Part shown: one piece after another, positions 6,555 through 14,291 of the stretch | Layout: each line of letters opens with the position of its first letter | Numbering within the stretch: the stretch's first letter is position 1 | Source: CAJKWP01 sp050943075 | GTDB lineage: Bacteria > Bacillota > Clostridia > Christensenellales > UBA1242 | Assembly: GCA_050943075.1 (NCBI GenBank) | Contig: JBMNOM010000016.1 | Span: forward strand, 1-19,866 | Direction of reading: 5' to 3' | DNA length: 19,866 bases | Translations under genes and position numbers: made by a program | Notes under the pieces: model-generated | Databases searched by the model: none | What the model was told of the DNA's origin: nothing | The model's input: only the letters and a program-made list of their open reading frames with translations

Positions 6555-8504
6555 CTATTTTTTAATTTTTTCAAACAAACTTTCTTCTTTGTTAAAGTTG
6601 GCGTGTTGTGCAATGTAGTTTTTTCTCTCTTCAATGTTATCACCCATCAAAACTGTGATGATTCTGTCTGCTTCGGTTGCATCTTCAATGCCAACTTGAA
6701 TTAATGTTCTTGTTTCTGGGTTCATTGTTGTTTCCCAAAGTTGTTCTGGGTTCATTTCTCCCAAACCTTTATATCTTTGAATTTGATACCCTCTGCCCAC
6801 TTCTTCAATTGTTTTTTCCAAGTCTTTTTCATCGTAAACATATTTTTCCGTTTTGTTGTTATACACTTTGTAAAGTGGAGAAAGCCCAATGTAAAGATGG
6901 CCATTTGTGACAAGTTCTTTCATATAACGGAAAAAGAATGTCACCAAAATTGCCCTAATGTGAGCGCCGTCTTGGTCGGCATCTGATAAAATTATCACTT
7001 TGTGATATCTTAAATCGTCCAAATTAAAATCTTCGCCAATTCCTGTTTCAAGCGCACTGATGATTGTTCTAATTTCGTCGTTTGCAAGCACTTGGTCAAT
7101 TCTTTTCTTTTCTGCGTTAAGTGGTTTTCCTTTAAGTGGCAAGATGGCTTGAATTGTTCTGTCACGCCCCATTTTTGCACTGCCACCCGCACTGTCCCCC
7201 TCAACAATGAAAAGTTCGCTTTTTTCTTTGTTTCTTGATGTGCTTGCTGCAAGTTTGCCCACAAGGTTGTAATTATCAATTGAGTTTTTTGCTCTGGCAA
7301 GTTCTTTTGCTTTTTTTGACGCCAAGCGCACACGTGCTGCTTTTTTTGCTTTGTTTAAAATTTCTTCAAAAGTTTTTGTGTATTCTGCTTGTTTGAAAAG
7401 AGCAGCAAATTCTTTTGCCAAAATGTTTTCAACTTCAGTTTTTGCTTCTGGGTTGCCAAGTTTTGTTTTGGTTTGACCTTCAAATTGCACATTTGTCATT
7501 TTAATTGCAAAAACAGCGGTTAAACCTTCGCGGAAGTCTTCCCCCATAAAGTTTGGGTCTTTGTCTTTTAAAACACCAGTTGCTCTTGCATAGTCGTTTA
7601 AGCATTTTGTAAGTGCTGTTTTAAGCCCAGTTTCATGAGTTCCGCCTTCACTGGTTGGAATGTTGTTAACAAATGAAAAAATGTTTTCAGTGTATGCGTC
7701 TGTATGTTGAATTGCAAGTTCAAGTTTTAAAACATTGGACTCACCAGTGATGTAAATTGGTTTTTTGAAAAGTGTGTTTTTGCCTTCATTTATGTAAAGA
7801 ATAAAGTCACTTAAGCCACCTTCATAGCAAAATAAATCTTGCTTTTTAATGCGTTTGTCGTTAAATTCAATCACAATGCCTTTGTTTAAAAATGCAAGTT
7901 CTTTTAAGCGTTTTGAAATAATTTCATAATTAAAAGTTAAATCTTTAAAAATTCTTGCGTCTGGCAAAAATGAAACAACCGTTCCTGTGCGTGATGTTGT
8001 GCCGACTTCTTTAAGTGGAGAAAGTGCAACACCGCTTTTAACTTTGCCGCTTTTGTCTGCAATGGAAGCAAAAGACATGGAATAAATTTTTTTATCTCTA
8101 TGCACGTTGACATTAAGCCATTCGCTAAGTGCGTTTGTCACAGAAGCACCCACGCCATGAAGACCACCAGAAAAACCATAGTTTGAATTGCCAAACTTGC
8201 CGCCTGCGTGCAATTTTGTAAACACAACTTCAACACCACTTTTTTTAAGTGTTGGATGAATGTCAACAGGAATGCCACGGCCATTGTCGTCCACTGTCAC
8301 GCTTCCGTCTGTGTTAATTGTCACACTAATTTTGTTTCCATAACCATTTGAAAGCTCGTCAATTGAGTTGTCCACAATTTCCCAAAGCAAGTGGTGTAAT
8401 CCTTTTAAACCAGTTGTTCCAATATACATTCCGGGGCGCATTCTAACTGCGTCAAGCCCTTCAAGAACAACAATATCTTTACTGTCATAATTTGTTTGTG
8501 CCAC
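6555..8504 (-). CDS. parE: DNA topoisomerase IV subunit B (ATPase subunit)
   Basis: GHKL ATPase/TOPRIM subunit of a type IIA topoisomerase, 649 residues, typical for ParE/short GyrB. The ATPase domain carries LEGLDAVRMRPGMYIG (14-29), the catalytic glutamate E42 and N46 in WEIVDNSIDE, DDNGRGIPVD (72-81) and GGLHGVGAS (113-121). The transducer has the QTKTKLG loop (344-350). The TOPRIM domain shows EGDSAGGSA (435-443), with E435, and the metal site DADQDG (508-513). QRYKGLGEMN is at 576-585. The form GGSAKMGRD and GKPLNAEK in the TOPRIM region, and the partner subunit, favour ParE; gyrase B cannot be excluded without comparison to a second copy elsewhere. The start codon is GTG, with TGGAG 7 nt upstream. 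It is the first gene of a two-gene operon with its own strong promoter. Confidence 0.85.
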   Translation of the reverse strand: MAQTNYDSKDIVVLEGLDAVRMRPGMYIGTTGLKGLHHLLWEIVDNSIDELSNGYGNKISVTINTDGSVTVDDNGRGIPVDIHPTLKKSGVEVVFTKLHAGGKFGNSNYGFSGGLHGVGASVTNALSEWLNVNVHRDKKIYSMSFASIADKSGKVKSGVALSPLKEVGTTSRTGTVVSFLPDARIFKDLTFNYEIISKRLKELAFLNKGIVIEFNDKRIKKQDLFCYEGGLSDFILYINEGKNTLFKKPIYITGESNVLKLELAIQHTDAYTENIFSFVNNIPTSEGGTHETGLKTALTKCLNDYARATGVLKDKDPNFMGEDFREGLTAVFAIKMTNVQFEGQTKTKLGNPEAKTEVENILAKEFAALFKQAEYTKTFEEILNKAKKAARVRLASKKAKELARAKNSIDNYNLVGKLAASTSRNKEKSELFIVEGDSAGGSAKMGRDRTIQAILPLKGKPLNAEKKRIDQVLANDEIRTIISALETGIGEDFNLDDLRYHKVIILSDADQDGAHIRAILVTFFFRYMKELVTNGHLYIGLSPLYKVYNNKTEKYVYDEKDLEKTIEEVGRGYQIQRYKGLGEMNPEQLWETTMNPETRTLIQVGIEDATEADRIITVLMGDNIEERKNYIAQHANFNKEESLFEKIKK

Positions 8505-8540
8505 AATAAAACTCCATTAAAATCAATATTTCCAAAAAAA

Positions 8541-8569
8541 AGTATAGCACACAAAACAACAAATTTCAA
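8541..8569 (-). promoter_or_regulatory. Promoter of the parE-parC operon
   Basis: Minus-strand TTGAAA (8564-8569), 17-bp spacer, extended -10 TGC-TATACT (8541-8546). Predicted leader is about 30 nt, ending in TGGAG before the GTG start. It matches the sigma-A consensus closely and lies just downstream of the rpe terminator. Confidence 0.75.
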
Positions 8570-8607
8570 TTAAATATCTATTGGGGCGTGCATTTTTTTC
8601 TTAAAAC

Positions 8608-8629
8608 AAAAAACAACCCGCTTGGGTTG
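8608..8629 (-). terminator. Terminator after rpe
   Basis: GC-rich stem CAACCC (8614-8619) and GGGTTG (8624-8629) with a 4-nt loop, followed on the minus strand by six Ts (forward A-run 8608-8613). It lies 17 bases past the rpe stop and closes the priA-to-rpe cluster. Confidence 0.88.
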
Positions 8630-8645
8630 CTTGTGTTTCTATAAT

Positions 8646-9314
8646 TTAACCTTTAAGAGCAAAAACTGCTTTTTTGCGGTCTTTTGCTTTGAAAACAAAA
8701 CTTCCGCTAACCAAAATATCTGCACCATGTGAAGCAAGTTTTTTTGCGTTATCGCCATTCACTCCACCGTCAACACTAATTAAAATTTTCTTGTTGTAAA
8801 GTTTAATTAAATGTTTTGTTTTTTCAATTTTTTCATAAGTGCTTTCAATAAACACTTGTCCGCCATAACCAATTTCCACACTCATAATTAAAATTAAGTC
8901 AATATAGTTTAAAACATCTTCAAGTGCTTCAGCCTGCGTTTGTGGTTTTAAACTCACACCTGCTTTGGCGCCATTTTCCCTAATTAATTTTAAAATGTTA
9001 ATCAAATTTTGTTTGTTTTCAAGTGCTTCAAAATGCACTGTTAACATTTTTGGCTTTAAAGACAAAAATTTTTTAACATATTCTTCATCAATTTCACTCA
9101 TTAAATGTATGTCAAGCCCAAGAAGTGCTTTTTGGGCATATTCCTTAAGCAAATCAAATTCAAGCAAATTGCGGTTCACAAATTTGCCGTCCATAACATC
9201 GCAGTGAATAAAATCGGCAACTTGGAAAAGTTCTTTGTCGTAATTTAAAAAGTCTTGCAAACTTTTTAATGGCTCGGTTGAAACAGAAACAAAACACTTC
9301 TTATTTTTTTGCAT
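8646..9314 (-). CDS. rpe: Ribulose-phosphate 3-epimerase family protein
   Basis: Predicted to interconvert D-ribulose 5-phosphate and D-xylulose 5-phosphate in the pentose phosphate pathway, in the cytosol. The 222-residue protein is one TIM barrel of normal length. The metal/catalytic residues are in place: H37 and D39 (HCDVMDG, 37-43), H70 (DIHLM) and D182 (VDGGVN, 181-186). Two conserved regions diverge. The N-terminal APSILSAD-type strand is replaced by FVSVSTEPL, and the phosphate-side loop usually written MSVNPGFGGQ reads MSVEIGYGGQ (144-153). The enzyme may therefore be an ordinary but divergent Rpe, or act on a related sugar phosphate. Context supports Rpe, because rpe directly follows rsgA in many Firmicutes. 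The ATG overlaps the end of rsgA by 14 bp, with AAAGGAG inside rsgA, so translation is probably coupled. Confidence 0.85.
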   Translation of the reverse strand: MQKNKKCFVSVSTEPLKSLQDFLNYDKELFQVADFIHCDVMDGKFVNRNLLEFDLLKEYAQKALLGLDIHLMSEIDEEYVKKFLSLKPKMLTVHFEALENKQNLINILKLIRENGAKAGVSLKPQTQAEALEDVLNYIDLILIMSVEIGYGGQVFIESTYEKIEKTKHLIKLYNKKILISVDGGVNGDNAKKLASHGADILVSGSFVFKAKDRKKAVFALKG

Positions 9315-10170
9315 AGGTTTGCTCCTTTTTCAAAATTTCATACACAGTTTTATATCTTTCATATCTATCTGCATCCAAATTGCCTTGTTTGACACTCAAT
9401 TTAACAAAACATTCTTTTTCTGGCTCGTTAATGTGTGTGCAAGATGTATATTTGCATTTTTCGTGAAGTGGCAAAAAGTCTGGGTAATAATATCTTAATT
9501 TGTGATACTCAATTGGCAAAAACCTCTCATCAAGGCGTGAAAAGCCCGGAGTATCTGCCAAAAATGTGTTTTCTTCCAAACAATAAAGTTCTGTGTGGCG
9601 TGTTGTATTTTTTCCCCTTGCAACTTTTTTTGACAATTCCCCAATTTCAACATTGGAGTTTTGGTAAATTTCACTTAATAAATGTGATTTTCCAACCGCA
9701 CTTTGCCCAGTGAGCGCAGAAATGTGCCCAGACAAAATGTGTTTAAGTTCCTCAAGGTTTTTCTTTTCTTTTGCACTAACAAAAACAATTTTGCAAACAT
9801 TGGAATACACACTTTTAACATAATTTAAAAATTCTTCATCTGCAATGTCAATTTTGTTAACACAAAGAATTGGGTTAATGTCATAAGCAAAGCAAAACAA
9901 AATTAATTTGTCAACAACGTTAAAATCTGGTTTTGGAATTGGTGCAACTGTGATGATGAGTTGTGAAAGGTTTGCAGTTGTTGGGCGCACAAGCAAGTTT
10001 TTTCTTGGCAAAAGTTTGTCAATTGTTTTTGTGGTTAAATTCACAATTACATTATCCCCAACAAAAATGCCGTCTTTTTTCAAATTTCCGCGTGGAGATA
10101 AAACATAACTTTCGTTATGAATTTTAACAACAAAACTATCGGCAATTTTCTTAATTACAATTCCTTCCAT
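9301..10170 (-). CDS. rsgA: Ribosome small subunit-dependent GTPase A
   Basis: RsgA is a late 30S-assembly GTPase that checks the decoding site. The 289-residue protein has the family's circularly permuted order: an N-terminal OB fold (about 1-65), then G4 NKID (105-108) and G5 VSA (131-133), then G1 GQSAVGKS (155-162), G2 TTRH (189-192) and G3 DTPGF (206-210). A zinc site follows, with C239, C244, H246 and C254 in the C-x4-C-x-H-x7-C pattern. All defining elements are present. The ATG follows TTAGGAG at good spacing, 6 bp past the fmt stop codon, and the 3' end overlaps rpe. It is the fourth gene of a tight priA-def-fmt-rsgA-rpe run. The protein phosphatase and kinase genes (prpC/prkC) that usually precede rsgA in Firmicutes are not here. 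Confidence 0.97.
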   Translation of the reverse strand: MEGIVIKKIADSFVVKIHNESYVLSPRGNLKKDGIFVGDNVIVNLTTKTIDKLLPRKNLLVRPTTANLSQLIITVAPIPKPDFNVVDKLILFCFAYDINPILCVNKIDIADEEFLNYVKSVYSNVCKIVFVSAKEKKNLEELKHILSGHISALTGQSAVGKSHLLSEIYQNSNVEIGELSKKVARGKNTTRHTELYCLEENTFLADTPGFSRLDERFLPIEYHKLRYYYPDFLPLHEKCKYTSCTHINEPEKECFVKLSVKQGNLDADRYERYKTVYEILKKEQTYAKK

Positions 10171-10176
10171 AGTCTC

Positions 10177-11106
10177 CTAATTTAAAATTGTTCCAATTTC
10201 AATTTTTCTTCCGTTCAAAAAGTCTTTTGCGCTTAGTTTTTTAGATGAAGGTGCGCTTAATTCTTCAATTTTAACCAAGTTTTCTTGGCAAGCAATCACA
10301 AGGCCTTCTTTTATTGATGCACTTACAACTTCGCCCGCTTTATAGTTATGACTTTGTTCAATCACACTTGCTTTAAAAACTTTGTGTTCTTCGCCATTGT
10401 AAACAAATTTTGCAACTGGATTTGGGTTGAAAGCCCTAACAAAATTAACAACAGCTTTTGCGCTTGTGTTAAAGTTTATAAACGCATTTTCTTTTTTAAG
10501 CATGCGTGTAAAGGTTGCTTCTTCATGGTTTTGTGGCGTGTAAACAGCAGTGCCATTTTCAATTTGAACAAGTGCTTCTTCAAGTGCTTTTGCACCTAAA
10601 TGAGCAATTTTGTCCATAAGTGTTTCTGCGTTATCTTCTGGCAAAATGTCAATTTCTTTTTTTAAAATCATGTCGCCGTCGTCAATTCCTACAAAAGTTT
10701 TCATAATTGTCACGCCTGTTTTTTCTTCGCCATTAAGAAGTGCGTATTGCACAGGGGCTGCCCCTCTGTATTTTGGCAAAAGTGAGCCATGAACATTAAT
10801 TACACCCAAAGGAGCAATGTCCAAAATTTCTTGGCTTAAAATTTGCCCAAAAGCAGCCGTGACAAAAATGTCGGCATTAAGTGCTTTTAAGTCTTCCACA
10901 CCTTCAAGCCTAACTTTATTATATTGCAAAACTTTAATGCCTTTTTCCAAAGCAAAAACTTTTGTTGGCGGAGGTGTGAGTTTGTTTCCTCTGCCTTGAG
11001 GCTTGTCAACGGCGCAAACAACAGCCACAATTTCGTGGTTTAAAGTGTGTAAATGTTGCAAAACTGTTAAAGCAAATTCTGGTGTTCCAAAAAAGGCTAT
11101 TTTCAT
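10177..11106 (-). CDS. fmt: Methionyl-tRNA formyltransferase
   Basis: Transfers the formyl group of 10-formyl-tetrahydrofolate to Met-tRNA(fMet) for translation initiation. The 309-residue protein has the usual two domains: a Rossmann-type catalytic domain (about 1-190) and an OB-fold tRNA-binding domain (about 205-309). Visible motifs are MKIAFFGTPEFA at the N-terminus, QGRGNKLTPPPTK (37-49), the active-site INVHGSLLPKYRGAAPVQ (103-120) with N104 and H106, and GIDDGDM (140-146) with D142. The start is in a 4-bp ATGA overlap with the def stop codon, with GAGGAAG upstream inside def, so the two products are probably made by coupled translation. The pairing with deformylase is functional: one adds the formyl group that the other later removes. 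Confidence 0.97.
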   Translation of the reverse strand: MKIAFFGTPEFALTVLQHLHTLNHEIVAVVCAVDKPQGRGNKLTPPPTKVFALEKGIKVLQYNKVRLEGVEDLKALNADIFVTAAFGQILSQEILDIAPLGVINVHGSLLPKYRGAAPVQYALLNGEEKTGVTIMKTFVGIDDGDMILKKEIDILPEDNAETLMDKIAHLGAKALEEALVQIENGTAVYTPQNHEEATFTRMLKKENAFINFNTSAKAVVNFVRAFNPNPVAKFVYNGEEHKVFKASVIEQSHNYKAGEVVSASIKEGLVIACQENLVKIEELSAPSSKKLSAKDFLNGRKIEIGTILN

Positions 11107-11567
11107 TCTTTTTCTTCCTCAATCATAATATCTGTGAAAAGCACACCATTTGTGTGGTCAATTTCGTGGCAGAAAACCACAGCAAGTTCTTTAACCGCTG
11201 TAATTGTATATGGGTTGCCATATCTGTCTTGCGCTTCAACTGTCACTTTGCTTGGGCGTTTAACTTTGCCTCTAATTCCCTTAATGCTCAAACAGCCTTC
11301 TGGTCCAATTTGCTCGCCTTCATAGTGTGTTATAACTGCATTAACAAGTTCCAAATGAAGATCGTTAATGTCAACAACAATAACTTTTTTCAAAACTCCA
11401 ACTTGAACAGCTGCAAGCCCAACTCCGTCATTTTCATACATTGTGTCCCACATATCATCAAGCAAAATCCATAAATTTTCATCAAAATTTTTAACTTCTT
11501 TTGATGTTTTTCTTAAAATTGTTTCTCCTTCTGGGTTTGAAACTTGAACGACATTTCTAAGTGCCAT
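11103..11567 (-). CDS. def: Peptide deformylase
   Basis: A metalloenzyme, usually Fe(II), that removes the N-formyl group from nascent proteins at the ribosome. The 154-residue product shows all three family motifs: GVGLAAVQ (48-55), EGCLS (90-94) with the metal ligand C92, and HEIDH (134-138) with ligands H134 and H138 and catalytic E135. The length and sequence fit the short type 1 class. The start has a strong AAGGAG 5 nt before the ATG. A 139-bp gap separates it from priA without a convincing terminator, so it may be expressed by read-through as well as from a weak promoter in the gap. It overlaps fmt by 4 bp. Confidence 0.97.
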   Translation of the reverse strand: MALRNVVQVSNPEGETILRKTSKEVKNFDENLWILLDDMWDTMYENDGVGLAAVQVGVLKKVIVVDINDLHLELVNAVITHYEGEQIGPEGCLSIKGIRGKVKRPSKVTVEAQDRYGNPYTITAVKELAVVFCHEIDHTNGVLFTDIMIEEEKE

Positions 11568-11602
11568 AATTTCTCCTTAAATAAATAATAATTAGTAATT
11601 TA

Positions 11603-11611
11603 ATATTACCA
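11603..11611 (-). promoter_or_regulatory. Possible def promoter, extended -10
   Basis: Minus-strand TGG-TAATAT lies 36 bp upstream of the def start. The best -35 candidate (TTGGCT) needs a 19-bp spacer. This would provide internal transcription of def-fmt-rsgA-rpe, but the match is modest. Confidence 0.3.
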
Positions 11612-11706
11612 CAAAATTTAACCATTTAGCCAATTTAATTTTGCTTTTTTTTTCAAAACACAAGCAAAAAACCTGTTTTGCAAGGCAAAATGCAATAAAA
11701 TGATGT

Positions 11707-13902
11707 TTATGACAAACTTTGTGGGTTAACTTCAACAAAAACACTCACTTTTCCATTTTTGTGTTTATTAACAATTTCGTAAAGTTTTTGTGTGATTTCA
11801 TCTTCTTTTACTGTTTCAAAACGCATTAAAATTTGATATCTAAATTTTTTTTGCATTCTGGAAATTGGTGACTTCATTGCATCAAGATAATAAAAACTTT
11901 GTTTGTTTTCTTGTTTTAAGTTTAACACATCGGTGTAAACATTTTTCAAACTTTCTTTCACAATTTCGTCTTGTTCGCCAGAAAAAAGCACGCGAATGAT
12001 GATTGAAAATGGCGGAAAGTGTGTCACTTGTCTTAAATTAATTTCTTTTTTGAAAAAGCCTTCAAAATCATAGTTGCTTGCAAAGCGGTAAACATAATGT
12101 TTTGGCGCATAGGTTTGCAAAATTGCCTTACCTTCGCTTTCTTCCCTTCCTGCTCTTCCACTCATTTGAGTGATAAGCGCAAATGTTTTTTCCGCCGCCT
12201 TATAATCTGAATGATACAAACTTTGGTCTGCATCCACAATGCCCACAAAAGTGACATCTTTAAAGTCGTGCCCTTTGGCAATCATTTGTGTTCCCACCAA
12301 AAATGCAGGGTGTGTTTGCCCAAATTCACTTAAAATTTTTTGGTGAGCGTTTTTTGTGCCTGTGGTGTCATTGTCCATTCGCAAAATTTTAACATCTGGA
12401 AAAAGTTTTTTAAGCTCGTCCACCACTTTTTGCGTGCCAATTGCCCCTTGTTTAATTGAAGTGCTGTGACACTCTGGACAAGCGGTTAACGCTTTGAATT
12501 TTTTGTTGCAGTAATGACATTTAAGCCTGTTTTCATCTTTGTGATACACAAGCGACACATCACAATCTGTGCATTTTGCAACATAACCACATTCACGGCA
12601 CATCATAAACGATGTGAAACCACGTCTGTTTAAAAACAACATTGCTTGTTTTTCTTCGTTCACAACTTTTTTAAGTTCTTCAATTAAATATGAAGAAAAA
12701 ATTCCGCTATTGCCAAACTTTAACTGGCTTAACATATCCACAACTTGAATTTTTGGCATTGGACGTTTATTTGCCCTTGTTGGCAAACTTAAAAGTGTGA
12801 ATTCCCCAGCTGTTGTTTTGTAATATGTTTCCACACTTGGTGTTGCACTTCCAAGCACAAGTGGGCATTTGTTAAATTGTGTTCTAAATTGTGCAATTGT
12901 GTGTGTGAAAAACCTTGGGTTGCTTTCGCTGAAATAACTGCCATCATGTTCTTCGTCAATAATCACAATGCCCAAATTATTAATTGGCGCAAAAATTGCA
13001 CTTCTTGCTCCAACAACAACACTTGCTTGTCCCAAGGAAATTCTGCGCCATTCGTCAAAGCGTTCACCTTGTGATAAGCCGCTGTGCAAAATGGCAACAT
13101 CATCACCAAATCGGCTTTTTAAGGACGCCAAAACTTGTGGTGTGAGTGAAATTTCAGGCACAAGCATAATTGCTGTTTTGCCTTGTTTTAATGCGCTTGA
13201 AATTGCGCCCATATAAACTTCTGTTTTTCCGCTTCCCGTCACACCATGAAGCACATAGGTTTTGTTTTCAAATTTGCAAATTTCCTCAATTGCTCGCTCT
13301 TGTTCTTTGTTCCAAACAATGTTTTTTTGCTGTTTTTCCACAACAAATGGAGTGCGCAAAATTTCTTCTTGCTTAAACAAAAGCACATTGTCTTCAAAAA
13401 GTTTATTAACACTTTGCAAAGAAAATTGTTTTGAAAGCTCGGTTTTATTGGCAACATTGTTTTCTTTAAAAAATGCAATTATTCCAAACAAGTTTTTTGC
13501 GTTTTTTCTAAGTGTTTGTGTGTATTCTTCCAAATTAATTTCAGGGTTTAAACTCACAAGTGTTTGCACCAAAGGTTTAACACGTCCATCACGCAATTCA
13601 CTTGGCAAAAATAACCTTAAAACATCAATATATTTCAAGTTGTATTTTTGTTTCATAAAGTGCATAAGCAAAATCAGTTCTTCGCTTATTAATGCCCTGT
13701 CGTCAACTGGGCAAATCACTTTTTTAATTTTATCTTTTTCAAGTGTTGAGGTTTGTTTTAAATTAATGATATAGCCTTCAATTTGTCTGTTTCCAAAAGG
13801 CACCAAAACCCTTGTTCCAACAGGCAAAGCAGTTTCTAATTCATAATCAAAAATTTTGTCAACATTTGACGACTGCACATCAACAATAACTTCTGCAAAC
13901 AT
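11707..13902 (-). CDS. priA: Primosomal protein N' (replication-restart helicase)
   Basis: PriA is a 3'-5' DNA helicase that recognises stalled forks and reloads the replisome. The 731-residue protein contains the N-terminal DNA-binding domain (about 1-190), then Walker A GVTGSGKT (220-227), DEEH (316-319), GSATPS (351-356), and later helicase motifs GTQMIAKGHDF (537-547) and QMSGRAGR (579-586). Eight zinc-ligand cysteines are present in four CxxC pairs: C435/C438, C444/C447, C462/C465 and C475/C478. All functional elements look intact and the length is typical. The ATG is preceded by AAGGAG at 5 nt spacing. Its promoter overlaps the terminator of rpoZ. The usual coaBC gene between rpoZ and priA is absent. 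Confidence 0.97.
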   Translation of the reverse strand: MFAEVIVDVQSSNVDKIFDYELETALPVGTRVLVPFGNRQIEGYIINLKQTSTLEKDKIKKVICPVDDRALISEELILLMHFMKQKYNLKYIDVLRLFLPSELRDGRVKPLVQTLVSLNPEINLEEYTQTLRKNAKNLFGIIAFFKENNVANKTELSKQFSLQSVNKLFEDNVLLFKQEEILRTPFVVEKQQKNIVWNKEQERAIEEICKFENKTYVLHGVTGSGKTEVYMGAISSALKQGKTAIMLVPEISLTPQVLASLKSRFGDDVAILHSGLSQGERFDEWRRISLGQASVVVGARSAIFAPINNLGIVIIDEEHDGSYFSESNPRFFTHTIAQFRTQFNKCPLVLGSATPSVETYYKTTAGEFTLLSLPTRANKRPMPKIQVVDMLSQLKFGNSGIFSSYLIEELKKVVNEEKQAMLFLNRRGFTSFMMCRECGYVAKCTDCDVSLVYHKDENRLKCHYCNKKFKALTACPECHSTSIKQGAIGTQKVVDELKKLFPDVKILRMDNDTTGTKNAHQKILSEFGQTHPAFLVGTQMIAKGHDFKDVTFVGIVDADQSLYHSDYKAAEKTFALITQMSGRAGREESEGKAILQTYAPKHYVYRFASNYDFEGFFKKEINLRQVTHFPPFSIIIRVLFSGEQDEIVKESLKNVYTDVLNLKQENKQSFYYLDAMKSPISRMQKKFRYQILMRFETVKEDEITQKLYEIVNKHKNGKVSVFVEVNPQSLS

Positions 13903-13917
13903 ATTTCTCCTTAAAAT

Positions 13918-13941
13918 AAAAAAACCTCAATCTTTGAGGTT
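13918..13941 (-). terminator. Terminator after rpoZ
   Basis: Stem AACCTCAA (13923-13930) and TTGAGGTT (13934-13941) with a 3-nt loop, followed on the minus strand by seven Ts (forward A-run 13918-13924). It ends only about 15 bases before the priA ATG. Confidence 0.8.
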
Positions 13942-13970
13942 ATTTTAACATAATTTAAAGTTAAAAACAA
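13942..13970 (-). promoter_or_regulatory. Candidate priA promoter nested against the rpoZ terminator
   Basis: Minus-strand TTGTTT (13965-13970), 17-bp spacer, extended -10 TGT-TAAAAT (13942-13947). Predicted +1 is about 13935, inside the first arm of the rpoZ terminator. New transcripts would lack most of that arm and so would not fold the terminator. Confidence 0.55.
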
Positions 13971-13981
13971 AAGTATTAAAT

Positions 13982-14188
13982 TTATTTTTCAACTTTGTCA
14001 GAAGCAACAACTTTGCCTTCATAAATTTCTTTTGCTGCCCAACTAATAGATTTAACATCGCTTTTTTCCAAAGCGGCTGGTATGCGTTTTTCAAGTTCTT
14101 TTGCACGTTTACTCATCACGCTTACCAATTTGTATTTGTTTCCATCAACTTTTGCCGCCATGTCGTCGATTGGTGGATATATCATCAT
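13982..14188 (-). CDS. rpoZ: RNA polymerase omega subunit
   Basis: Omega is a small subunit that clamps the RNA polymerase beta' C-terminus and helps enzyme assembly. The 68-residue product matches the Firmicutes form: an N-terminal MIYPPIDDMAAKV, then KYKLVSVMSKRAKEL and the C-terminal AAKEIYEGKV helix. The chosen start is the first of two adjacent ATGs, 8 nt after the GAGG of a GAGGTGA ribosome site. An in-frame GTG three codons upstream lies within that ribosome site and is unlikely to be used. A strong promoter lies upstream and a terminator directly downstream, so rpoZ can be a short message on its own. The gmk gene that commonly precedes rpoZ is not here; a YtxC-like gene takes that place. 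Confidence 0.92.
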   Translation of the reverse strand: MMIYPPIDDMAAKVDGNKYKLVSVMSKRAKELEKRIPAALEKSDVKSISWAAKEIYEGKVVASDKVEK

Positions 14189-14220
14189 AACAATCACCTC
14201 AAAATATATAATTTCATGCT

Positions 14221-14249
14221 ATTATATCACACAAAGCAAGATTTGTGAA
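14221..14249 (-). promoter_or_regulatory. rpoZ promoter
   Basis: Minus-strand TTCACA (14244-14249), 17-bp spacer, extended and perfect -10 TGA-TATAAT (14221-14226). Predicted leader is about 26 nt and carries GAGGTGA. This is one of the best sigma-A matches in the window. Confidence 0.78.
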
Positions 14250-14291
14250 GAAGTTTTTGCAGTTTTAATAAAAAATTACACAAAACTTTTT

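Noticed and set aside
3755..8504. Assignment as gyrB-gyrA
   Set aside because: No GyrA box in the C-terminal pinwheel, and the LDRALPRVEDG/PVQRR core is of clostridial ParC type; kept as an alternative only.
11654..11681. Hairpins (CAAAACA/TGTTTTG and GCAAAA/TTTTGC) between priA and def, considered as a terminator
   Set aside because: On the minus strand the longer stem is followed by A residues, not Ts, so it does not fit an intrinsic terminator for priA.
14189..14197. GTG start for rpoZ three codons upstream
   Set aside because: The GTG lies inside the GAGGTGA ribosome site that serves the downstream ATG.
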